A stretch of 31,968 nucleotides of DNA from an uncultured Prevotellaceae bacterium (GTDB lineage Bacteria; Bacteroidota; Bacteroidia; Bacteroidales; Bacteroidaceae), in NCBI GenBank assembly GCA_946539475.1, contig CAMNHM010000015.1, forward strand, positions 1 through 31,968, written 5' to 3'. How positions within the stretch are numbered: position 1 is the first letter of the stretch; each line of letters begins with the position of its first letter. Both the position numbers and the translations under genes were made by a program. Below are positions 1-5,740 of the stretch, piece by piece. The notes below the pieces were generated by a model, which saw only the letters and a list, made by a program, of their open reading frames with translations, was not told the DNA's origin and searched no databases.

Positions 1-839
1 AGGCCTTCAACGGTTGCAGCAGCCTCACGCAGGTCACCGTCAACAGCAGCGTGCCAGGCCACATCAATGGCGATCCCTTCCCCACCCGGGCCGACATCTC
101 CCTCACCGTGCCGGCTCACGCTGCCGCCACATATCAAGCTACCAACTACTGGAAGGAGTTCAAGAACTTCCAGGAGCAGGAGCCTAACTGGACAGGAGAG
201 TTCACCGATGCCAACGGCGATATCTATCAGTATGAGACGGGCTACTACGCACAGCTGAAGCACCACGCTGCCAGCAGCAGTCGCACGACGTTCACCGTCC
301 TGTCACAGGTCACCGTCGACGGCACGGCCTATCCCGTCAGGTCTATCAGGGAGAATGCCATCAATGCCTCCTATCTGACCACCCTCACCATCCCTGCCAG
401 CATCACTGCTGTGAAGAGGGATGCCTTTAGCTGCCAGCCAACTGCCGACGGCATGACGCTGAAGACCATCATCATGCAAGGCAGCGTGCCTCCGACGGCA
501 GAGGGATTCATGTCGTGGGAAACCAGCCTAGCGAATCCTGATCTGGAGTTCACTCCGCTGAGCCTCAAGGATATCACGCTCAAGGTGCCTGCAGGCGCGA
601 AGACAGCCTACGAGGCTGACAACGTCTGGAAGAAGTTCACCATAGAAGAACTCACTCCCGGCGACGGCAACGCCAACGGCGACGACATCATCGACATCAA
701 CGACGTGCTTGCCATCGTCGACTATATCCTCGGCAAGACCGTCGAAGGCTTCGACCGCGCAGCAGCCGACATCACGGGCGACGGCGAGGTAACCATCGCC
801 GATGCCACCGCCGTGCTGGCCATCATCCTACGGCAGTAA
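1..839 (+). CDS. BspA-like leucine-rich-repeat surface protein with dockerin-like tail (5' end outside window)
   Basis: The reading frame is open from base 3 and has no start in the window, so this is the C-terminal 278 residues of a longer protein. It opens with AFNGCSSLTQVTV, the typical LRR_5/BspA repeat. Further repeats carry the motifs IRENAINASYLTTLTIP and VKRDAF, and each block ends in a V-P-A...Y/W segment. The last ~60 residues hold two dockerin-like calcium loops, beginning DGNANGDDIIDINDV and DITGDGEVTIADA. BspA-like proteins are known as surface adhesins or host/matrix binders; dockerin-like tails dock onto cohesin-like partners in cellulosomes, but in Prevotella their partner is unknown. 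A cohesin-like protein is encoded about 900 bp downstream, so a functional link is possible but inferred. A GTG at 51 could be taken for a start, but the LRR motif upstream of it is in frame. Confidence 0.85.
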   Translation, partial: AFNGCSSLTQVTVNSSVPGHINGDPFPTRADISLTVPAHAAATYQATNYWKEFKNFQEQEPNWTGEFTDANGDIYQYETGYYAQLKHHAASSSRTTFTVLSQVTVDGTAYPVRSIRENAINASYLTTLTIPASITAVKRDAFSCQPTADGMTLKTIIMQGSVPPTAEGFMSWETSLANPDLEFTPLSLKDITLKVPAGAKTAYEADNVWKKFTIEELTPGDGNANGDDIIDINDVLAIVDYILGKTVEGFDRAAADITGDGEVTIADATAVLAIILRQ

Positions 840-853
840 CGCAAAACAAAAGT

Positions 854-982
854 ATGTTCGAGGAAGAGATCAGCCGATTCGAGCGCCTACGACAGGAATA
901 CTAGAAGAAGGTTGCCGACAAGATGGGACGCAGGCAGTGGACAGAGTACAACGAGATACTGTTCTCTGTCCACTCCTGCGCC
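854..982 (+). pseudogene. Remnant of a Fic-family protein N-terminus
   Basis: The frame starting at ATG 854 reads MFEEEISRFERLRQEY, meets TAG at 902-904, and continues in the same frame as KKVADKMGRRQWTEYNEILF followed by SVHSCA. This resembles the N-terminal helical region of Bacteroidetes Fic (AMPylation) proteins, where a Y-N-E-I-L-F-S-x-H-S-x-A-I-E-G-N segment precedes the Fic core. After about base 982 the similarity stops: the expected IEGN and the catalytic HPFxxGNGR core are absent, and the frame runs into low-complexity sequence. I infer a decayed gene with one nonsense change and loss of about 90% of its length. The family assignment rests on recalled motif similarity over about 43 residues only. 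Confidence 0.45.
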
Positions 983-1310
983 CCTGTCAATGCGCCTTGT
1001 GGAGACAAGTGGGCAAGTTCCCTTGCTATTATTCGTCAAAAGAGACAAGCCCCCTTGCTATTGCATACATTCCGGTGCATACTTATGCCAACACAAAAAC
1101 TTGCAGAACCACAATTATCAGTCTATCGACAATCCTTAAACCCCGTCCACTCGTCCTGCGCAGTGCTGAGGCATGCCCCCTCCCGATGCCCTTCCCTCTT
1201 AGACATTAACCCCCTTATAGGGGGTATATGTCATAGAGGGGGGCATCCCCTCCCCCATCCATCAAAGCCCATTCCCATAGATATCGTCAGCCTTATTGTT
1301 CCCGCCTTGA
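983..1310. other. Gene-free stretch with G/C hairpins
   Basis: No convincing coding sequence is visible here. Two short hairpins stand next to each other: ACCCCC (1209-1214) pairs with GGGGGT (1220-1225) over a TTATA loop, and GAGGGG (1236-1241) pairs with CCCCTC (1247-1252) over a GGCAT loop. There is no run of T after them, so a terminator role is uncertain. C/G-run hairpins of this kind also occur in the nusA-infB gap of this window. Confidence 0.4.
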
Positions 1311-1398
1311 AAGTATAGTAGTTACCACCTGCAAGTATAGTAGTTAGTTATCGCAATTATAGTAGTTACCACCCGCAAGTATGATAGTTAGCAAGTGA
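1311..1398. repeat. Four-copy 22-bp direct tandem repeat
   Basis: Copies begin at 1311, 1333, 1355 and 1377, exactly 22 bp apart. The common core is AAGTATAGTAGTTA followed by CCACCYGC in copies 1 and 3; copies 2 and 4 diverge in the last eight bases. The unit is not palindromic. It lies in the gene-free stretch upstream of the cohesin-like operon. An array of protein-binding sites two helical turns apart is possible; simple repeat expansion is equally possible. Confidence 0.85.
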
Positions 1399-1443
1399 AA
1401 GTAATATCAAAAAAAAGATTCAAGTATCGCATTCGCAAGAAAA

Positions 1444-1485
1444 CATCCGTCCTTTCGTCCATCCGTCCTTTCGTCCATTCGTCTT
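1444..1485. repeat. 16-bp tandem repeat, about 2.5 copies
   Basis: The 16-bp unit CATCCGTCCTTTCGTC occurs perfectly at 1444-1459 and 1460-1475. A partial third copy (CATTCGTC) starts at 1476. No gene covers it. No function is evident. Confidence 0.75.
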
Positions 1486-1613
1486 AAACCCATCCATGCG
1501 TCATTTCTTTCTAAAAACAGGGCCTCGCCGTTGTCAATTCTGAGCAAATGGTTGTCTATTTTAGTCAAACTGCCTGTTTTACAACAAAAAGACGAAAAAA
1601 AGTTCGCAAATTC

Positions 1614-1645
1614 TTTGGAAATTCCAAAAGAATATCGTAACTTTG
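1614..1645 (+). promoter_or_regulatory. Promoter of the cohesin-like/dockerin-like operon, with embedded palindrome
   Basis: A -33 TTTG (1614-1617) and a -7 TAACTTTG (1638-1645) are separated by 20 bp, matching the Bacteroidetes consensus. The -33 box forms the left arm of an inverted repeat, TTTGGAA (1614-1620) with TTCCAAA (1622-1628) around a single A. The symmetry extends to 1610-1632 with one extra base. A regulator bound there would cover the -33 element. The 5' UTR to the ATG at 1733 would be about 80 nt, with no Shine-Dalgarno site. Confidence 0.75.
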
Positions 1646-1732
1646 CAGCGAAAATGCTTTGTACCCTCGACAAGGGGCAACTCAATATAGAGACACATAA
1701 AAAGAAGTAATAACAACAAAAACAGTTTTAAT

Positions 1733-2416
1733 ATGAGAAAAGCATTACTATTAACTGCACTACTGGCAGGTAGCCTGCTGGGTGCTAATGCGCAGGAAGC
1801 TACAGCTGATCACCTGACAGCTCTTCTGAAGCCGGGCAATGCCGTTTTGGGAATCCAGCTGAAAAACGCTGAAGCCTACACCGCATTCCAGATGGACATC
1901 ACGCTGCCCGAAGGAATGACGCTCAACGTCGCTGAAGGTGCGGATGCTTCTTCGGCTGTCACTCTACAGCGTCAAGATGCAGACGGTACGCAGCAGGTCC
2001 ACGCAAACCTCAAAGACGGTGTCTTAAAGGTGGCTGCATTCTCCTACAAGGATGACAATGGAACCCTCAAGGGTAACCAGAGCTTTACAGGCGAAAAGGG
2101 CGATATGCTACTCATCAATGTGAATGTGGCAGAAGGCTGCGTCGCTTCTGATGTCAACGTCAGCAATGTTGAGTTTGTCAAGACTGACGGACTTGTTGCA
2201 AAAAATGATCTTGGTGTAACGGCTAAGGGTAAGCTGGGAGACATTAATGGAAATAATGAGGTAACTACAGATGATGCCGTTATGGCCATTCGTCATTTCC
2301 TCAACAAAACGACTCTTACTCCAGAGCAAGTAGAAACAGGCGATGTGACTGGTGACCTTGTTGTTACTACTGATGACGCTGTAAATATAATAAAAGTATT
2401 CCTTAACAAGTATTAA
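1733..2416 (+). CDS. Exported cohesin-like protein with dockerin-like tail
   Basis: A 227-residue protein. Residues 1-20 are a signal peptide ending in GANA before QEA. Residues ~28-165 form a beta-rich domain with cohesin-like features: AVLGIQLKNAEAYTAFQMDI followed by TLPEGMTL. Residues ~167-227 hold two dockerin-like repeats, DINGNNEVTTDDAVMAIRHFL and DVTGDLVVTTDDAVNIIKVFL (first 20 residues or fewer are the diagnostic loops). True dockerins bind calcium through such D-x-N-x-x...D loops. A cohesin-like and a dockerin-like module in one small secreted protein suggests self-assembly or chain-like surface assembly, but this is inference; no cellulosome is known in this group. It is the first gene of a likely three-gene unit with the genes starting at 2430 and 3635. 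It is richer in A+T than genes to the right. Confidence 0.8.
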   Translation: MRKALLLTALLAGSLLGANAQEATADHLTALLKPGNAVLGIQLKNAEAYTAFQMDITLPEGMTLNVAEGADASSAVTLQRQDADGTQQVHANLKDGVLKVAAFSYKDDNGTLKGNQSFTGEKGDMLLINVNVAEGCVASDVNVSNVEFVKTDGLVAKNDLGVTAKGKLGDINGNNEVTTDDAVMAIRHFLNKTTLTPEQVETGDVTGDLVVTTDDAVNIIKVFLNKY

Positions 2417-2429
2417 TTTCAAATTAAAT

Positions 2430-3599
2430 ATGAAAAAGTTATTTTTTACATTCGTGCTTAGTGCCATCTTTGGTGGTGCATTCGCACAAACTGTTTCGGT
2501 TTCTGATATAGAAATTAAGGCAGGAGAGACAGCTGCATTTACGTTTGTAGTAAATGTAGGTGATAATGAATTTACTGGAATAGAATGCGCAAAATGGAAT
2601 CTGCCTGAAGGTTTGACTATTTCTAGTACAGCAGTTGCCGAAGGTTGGGATAAAGAAGCCATTAACGATACTGGTGATAATGCAGACGGATCTCACAAGT
2701 TTGCTTTTACGTCTACAAAAGATGTGGCTATTCCTCAAAATCAAGACATTGCACTTGGTTCCATTGAAGTGAAAGCTAATAGTGACCTCGCCTCAGGAAC
2801 AGTTCTGACGGTTACAATACCCGCTGGAGAAATAAAATTTGTTCCTGGAAGCATTCCCTTTGATCAAGAGGTATCTTTCAATGTTACAGTTAGAGACTAT
2901 GTCACACTGGATGAAAATTCAGTGGCAGCTCCGAAAGCGGTTGCTTCCCCAACCAATGTAAAGGTGATACGTACCATCAAAGGTGGAGAATGGAGTACCA
3001 TCTGTCTTCCTTTCGAGATGACAGCTAATGAAGTTAAAGCTAAATTTGGTAATAATTGTAAATTAGCATCGATTAATGGCTATAACGTTGAAAAGGAAGG
3101 TGAGGAAATTGTAGGATTAGAAGTCATCTTCAAGAATGTAACAGGAAAACTTGTGAAGAACCGTCCATATATCTTATACGTTGAGGAGGATATCAATGAC
3201 TTCGAAATTGAAAACAAGACCATTGATCCTAAAGAAACGACATATACTCCAGTAAATGAAGATGAAGACGATCTTCCTACTTCAATGACTGGATGTATGA
3301 AAGCGGGCACTTTGGTTCCGGCAAAAAGCTTATTCCTCAGTGGCAACCAGTTCTGGTACTCAACAGGTAAGACCAAGATGAAGGCTTTCAGAGCTTATTT
3401 CACCTTCGAAGAAAATCTCTCATCCGTAGCAAGTTCTCGCATCAAATTCACTCTTTCCGACGGCGACACCCAGACCGAGATTCAGATTCCTGAGCTGATG
3501 CCTAATGATGGTGAGTACTATGACCTGAAAGGTCAGCGTGTGGAGACTCCTTCTAAGGGTATCTACATCAAGGATGGCAAGAAGGTCGTGGTTAAGTAA
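2430..3599 (+). CDS. Exported cohesin-like surface protein with Prevotella-type C-terminal tail
   Basis: A 389-residue protein starting 13 bp after the previous stop. Residues 1-20 are a signal peptide (MKKLFFTFVL..GGAFAQ). Residues ~20-160 are beta-rich and resemble the preceding protein's N-terminus (FTGIECAKWNLPEGLTIS compares with the neighbour's TAFQMDITLPEGMTL). A middle region contains WSTICLPFEMT, a motif recurring in large Prevotella surface proteins. The last ~35 residues (YYDLKGQRVETPSKGIYI then KDGKKVVVK) resemble the C-terminal tail of many exported Prevotella proteins and, more loosely, type IX secretion sorting tails. No catalytic motif is recognised. The role is presumably structural or carbohydrate binding at the surface. 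Base composition is distinctly A+T-rich, which may indicate acquisition. Confidence 0.8.
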   Translation: MKKLFFTFVLSAIFGGAFAQTVSVSDIEIKAGETAAFTFVVNVGDNEFTGIECAKWNLPEGLTISSTAVAEGWDKEAINDTGDNADGSHKFAFTSTKDVAIPQNQDIALGSIEVKANSDLASGTVLTVTIPAGEIKFVPGSIPFDQEVSFNVTVRDYVTLDENSVAAPKAVASPTNVKVIRTIKGGEWSTICLPFEMTANEVKAKFGNNCKLASINGYNVEKEGEEIVGLEVIFKNVTGKLVKNRPYILYVEEDINDFEIENKTIDPKETTYTPVNEDEDDLPTSMTGCMKAGTLVPAKSLFLSGNQFWYSTGKTKMKAFRAYFTFEENLSSVASSRIKFTLSDGDTQTEIQIPELMPNDGEYYDLKGQRVETPSKGIYIKDGKKVVVK

Positions 3600-3634
3600 A
3601 TGGGAGTTATTAACTTAAACTTTTGAATACGATT

Positions 3635-3826
3635 ATGAAAAAGAATTATATAGCTCCTAGCATGGAGATGACAAGCATCGAGCTTCAGCAGATGGTAGCT
3701 GCAAGTAATGGAGTATATTCTGGTAACGGCATCACTTATGGTGGCGTAGACGAAGATGGCTTAAAGGATCCCTCTTCCCGCCGCGGCGGCAGCGTCTGGG
3801 ACGACGACGAAGACGACTGGGATTAA
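3635..3826 (+). CDS. Small peptide with conserved leader-like N-terminus and acidic Trp/Asp tail
   Basis: A 63-residue product starting MKKNYIAPSMEMTSIELQQM. A TTG at 3623 is in frame, but the ATG gives the N-terminus typical of many small Bacteroidales peptides (M-K-K-x-Y-x-x-P followed by an amphipathic stretch and an A-A-S segment). The middle is Gly/Ser/Tyr-rich (NGVYSGNGITYGG) and the end is SVWDDDEDDWD. I recall similar VWD-type acidic ends in short Prevotella peptides whose function is unknown. No signal peptide or cysteine is present. It lies 35 bp after the surface-protein gene with no intervening promoter, so it is probably co-transcribed. A ribosomally made, modified peptide is possible, but no maturase is visible nearby. 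Confidence 0.65.
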   Translation: MKKNYIAPSMEMTSIELQQMVAASNGVYSGNGITYGGVDEDGLKDPSSRRGGSVWDDDEDDWD

Positions 3827-3847
3827 TAGTCGACAGCAATAGTGCCG

Positions 3848-3930
3848 GCGCGCATCAAGCGCGCAAGCCTAGCAACGACATAACAAGCGATGAGAAGGGC
3901 TCCCCCGCACGCAATGGCGTGGGGAGTCCT
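3848..3930 (+). terminator. Two hairpins closing the cohesin-like operon
   Basis: The first hairpin is GCGCGC (3848-3853) with GCGCGC (3859-3864) over ATCAA. The second runs from about 3897 to 3930: CTCCCC...ACGC pairs with GCGTGGGGAG over AATG, with a small bulge on the left arm. The second is followed only by a loosely T-rich stretch (CCTTCACTGCTTTT). It is a likely transcription terminator; the rest of the 3827-4020 gap shows nothing else. Confidence 0.55.
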
Positions 3931-4020
3931 TCACTGCTTTTCAGCGCATCATCGCCCGCCGCCAGCCCATCCCCCTCCCCACCTCTCACACAACAAGCGC
4001 CCGCCAAATTTCCCCACAAT

Positions 4021-4065
4021 TTATTTGGAGGTTTGAAAAATTAATCGTAACTTTGTCTCCAAATA
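4021..4065 (+). promoter_or_regulatory. Toxin-antitoxin promoter bracketed by an inverted repeat
   Basis: The -33 TTTG (4024-4027) and -7 TAACTTTG (4048-4055) are 20 bp apart. TATTTGGAG (4022-4030) and CTCCAAATA (4057-4065) form a perfect 9-bp inverted repeat with centres 35 bp apart. The left arm contains the -33 box and the right arm falls at the predicted transcription start. This is the layout expected for an operator bound by the antitoxin or toxin-antitoxin complex, which is the known autoregulation of VapBC systems. Confidence 0.75.
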
Positions 4066-4081
4066 TCTAAATAGTTTAATT

Positions 4082-4429
4082 ATGAATGCCGTTTCACTAA
4101 ACAATCTGTGGGCGTATCTACAAGGGTTGACACTTACTGCTAGCAATAAGAAATGGCTGGCTGACCACCTCAACGAATCTGCTATGACTGATCATTTGCA
4201 GAATGAAGAGGTATCGGGCTATCCGAGAAAACGCGAAGACATATTGGCAGAAGCAGCCAAAAAACGCCTTGAGAAGGAAAAAGAACTCTGGTCGGAAGTA
4301 CATGGAAAGAAAAGCAATTTCGGTTTTTCGCAAGAGATGCTCGACATCGTTAGTAATGTCAAGCCCATGCCCGCAGACATAGACATTGAGAAGATTAAAT
4401 ACGACTACATCATGAAAAAATACGGATGA
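4082..4429 (+). CDS. Probable antitoxin of a VapBC-like pair
   Basis: A 115-residue cytoplasmic protein starting MNAVSLNNLWAYLQGLTLTA. That N-terminus recurs in small Bacteroidales proteins encoded directly upstream of PIN-domain toxins. A charged helical stretch follows (residues ~55-80, REDILAEAAKKRLEKEKELW). The last ~35 residues, ending in DIDIEKIKYDYIMKKYG, probably wrap the toxin. Its stop overlaps the toxin start (ATGATG), so the two are translationally coupled. No classic ribbon-helix-helix or AbrB fold is obvious. The antitoxin role is inferred from position, size and overlap. Confidence 0.65.
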   Translation: MNAVSLNNLWAYLQGLTLTASNKKWLADHLNESAMTDHLQNEEVSGYPRKREDILAEAAKKRLEKEKELWSEVHGKKSNFGFSQEMLDIVSNVKPMPADIDIEKIKYDYIMKKYG

Positions 4430-4860
4430 TGCGCATATTCCTTGATACAAATATTCTGATCGACTTCCTTGCGAAACGCAGCGAGTTCTTTATTCCTGCA
4501 TGGGGTGTTGTTAGCCGAAGCAGGCAAGGAGACATAATTCTTGTCTCAGCATTGTCTTTTGCCACGGCCAGCTATATCCTGGAAAATCATCACAAAATGT
4601 CACAGGAGGCCATTAAGACACTTTTTGACAACTTCAAAGATAAGTGTTCCATCACACCTGTCGACTCAGTTACGGTTCAAGAGTCTGTTGCTTCTTGCTT
4701 TATAGACTTTGAGGATGCAATGCAATACTATTCAGCTCTACGCGAGAATGCCGACCTTATCATTACGCGCAACAAAAGCGATTTTGAGGCTTCCACGATT
4801 CCAATCTACGAGCCACAAGAGTTTCTCGACTTGCTGACAAAAGGTAATCAGACAAACTAA
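4426..4860 (+). CDS. PIN-domain toxin, VapC-like RNase
   Basis: A 144-residue PIN protein. The strand motif FLDTNILIDFL supplies the first metal-binding Asp (D7). DFEDAMQYYSA supplies D97, and the last motif, ADLIITRNKSDF, contains D119. The acidic residue usually found in the second PIN motif is replaced here (VSALSFATASYIL), a variation I associate with the Bacteroidetes branch. VapC toxins are Mg-dependent RNases that cleave tRNA or rRNA and are held inactive by the upstream antitoxin. A start at 4429 (second ATG) would shorten it by one residue. The A+T-rich composition fits a mobile toxin-antitoxin pair. Confidence 0.85.
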   Translation: MMRIFLDTNILIDFLAKRSEFFIPAWGVVSRSRQGDIILVSALSFATASYILENHHKMSQEAIKTLFDNFKDKCSITPVDSVTVQESVASCFIDFEDAMQYYSALRENADLIITRNKSDFEASTIPIYEPQEFLDLLTKGNQTN

Positions 4861-4904
4861 GTAACAATCTACCTGCATAGACATTGAACCGTTTACCATG
4901 GGCA

Positions 4905-4924
4905 GCACAGAACAATTTCTGTGC
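4905..4924. terminator. Hairpin downstream of the toxin gene
   Basis: GCACAGAA (4905-4912) and TTCTGTGC (4917-4924) form a perfect 8-bp stem with a CAAT loop. An outer pair, AACCGTT (4887-4893) with AACGGTT (4927-4933), adds a second, offset stem. No T-run follows. It may terminate the toxin-antitoxin transcript. Confidence 0.5.
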
Positions 4925-4937
4925 GGAACGGTTGAAA

Positions 4938-5034
4938 GAAGACAACTCTAACAGCTTTAACAACTTCAATTATTTGCCGAGGATACTAGCTTCCTGCCGG
5001 GAAGGAAGTAGTTCTTGTTGTCGCTGTTGTCTTC
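4938..5034. repeat. Imperfect inverted repeat bounded by GAAGACAAC / GTTGTCTTC
   Basis: GAAGACAAC (4938-4946) and GTTGTCTTC (5026-5034) are perfect complements at the ends of a 97-bp segment, and imperfect complementarity continues inward for about 20 nt. A smaller CTTCC...GGAAG hairpin sits inside (around 4990-5008). The string GTTCTTGTTGTC (5011-5022) recurs at 5565-5576 beyond the truncated esterase. The pair may be remnants of one repeat family on both sides of that gene. Confidence 0.55.
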
Positions 5035-5062
5035 ATAATAATAAAAGAAAAACACGTTTTCC

Positions 5063-5094
5063 TTTGGTTTTTCGCTCGCTTATTCATAACTTTG
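5063..5094 (+). promoter_or_regulatory. Promoter of the truncated esterase gene
   Basis: TTTG (5063-5066) and TAACTTTG (5087-5094) are 20 bp apart, a full Bacteroidetes-type match. The start codon lies at 5127, giving a 5' UTR of roughly 25-30 nt. The promoter appears intact although the gene behind it is broken. Confidence 0.7.
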
Positions 5095-5126
5095 CAAGCA
5101 AGATAGAGAACAAAAACAATACAGCG

Positions 5127-5537
5127 ATGACAGGAAAGATTATACTTACGCTGCTACTGACAGCGATGCAGCTGACACTGTCGGCACAGCCGATGGGCGG
5201 CCGACGAGTGAACCAGGACAGCCTGCGAGCCGCCACCCTGGACGACTACGAGCAGATGAAACGACAGATCGGCGTGACGACGACACGCCCACGACGCGAC
5301 GGCAAAGCCTCCGACCCTTCGCTGCGCCCTAACTACGACGAGCTGAAGGCCAACCCCTTCCCCTTCTACCCCGACCCGCTGACGACGTTCGACGGACAAC
5401 GGGTGAAGAACGCGCGGATGTGGCAGAAGGTGCGCCGCCCGGAGCTTCTCGACTTCTTCGACCAGTATGTCGTGAAGAGCGACAACCGACGGGAAAAGAG
5501 ACATCTTATAAAACTTAGGACAACTGGCTGCGCATAG
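5127..5537 (+). pseudogene. Truncated glucuronoyl esterase (CE15-like), N-terminal part only
   Basis: The 136-codon frame starts MTGKIILTLLLTAMQLTLSA, a signal peptide. Residues ~68-114 (NYDELKANPFPFYPDPL, FDGQRVKNARMW, RRPELLDFFDQYV) resemble the N-terminal region of CE15 4-O-methyl-glucuronoyl esterases, which normally continue with a Tyr-Gly-Arg segment and a complete alpha/beta-hydrolase of about 400-450 residues. From about base 5470 the similarity stops and the frame runs through charged sequence into a repeat region before TGA/TAG, so the catalytic Ser, acid and His are all missing. Intact members cut ester links between lignin and glucuronoxylan. The family call rests on the recalled YDE..PDPL..RRPE pattern; another esterase family with the same lead-in is possible. 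Confidence 0.6.
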
Positions 5538-5579
5538 GAGAGCACAAAAAAGTTGTCCTTAGTTGTTCTTGTTGTCTTC
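5514..5579. repeat. Inverted and decamer GTTGTC repeats at the esterase breakpoint
   Basis: CTTAGGACAACT (5514-5525) and AGTTGTCCTTAG (5551-5562) are inverted with 11 of 12 positions matching. From 5551 the right side continues as three ~10-bp variants: AGTTGTCCTT, AGTTGTTCTT and TGTTGTCTTC. The left arm overlaps the last codons of the truncated esterase frame. The rest of the gap to 5740 shows only a possible -7 element. Confidence 0.7.
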
Positions 5580-5697
5580 TTTATACAATGCTCACCCTCA
5601 CCGCAAAAATCTCTTAATTAGAAAGCAAATCTGCTAAAAAACACAAATTAGCGCACGATTTACTCTTGGAACAAACAGACGGTTTCATCCTTTTTAG

Positions 5698-5705
5698 TAA
5701 CTTTG
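5698..5705 (+). promoter_or_regulatory. Possible -7 element of the GH92 gene
   Basis: TAACTTTG at 5698-5705 matches the Bacteroidetes -7 box, 35 bp before the GH92 start. At the correct spacing upstream there is no TTTG, so the -33 element is weak or absent. This may mean the promoter depends on an activator. Confidence 0.45.
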
Positions 5706-5740
5706 CAAATAGAGTGTTTCCTTAATCGTACAGATGCTCA

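Noticed and set aside
1441..1685. Small - strand frame with a DERTDGRKDG segment
   Set aside because: The product reflects the 16-bp DNA repeat and crosses the promoter of the next operon.
3490..3599. A definite type IX secretion signal at the end of the second cohesin-like protein
   Set aside because: The tail is only loosely similar to type IX sorting domains; it is described as a Prevotella-type tail without claiming the secretion route.
4884..5126. Extension of the esterase frame upstream to 4884
   Set aside because: It passes through inverted repeats and the promoter; the signal peptide begins at 5127.
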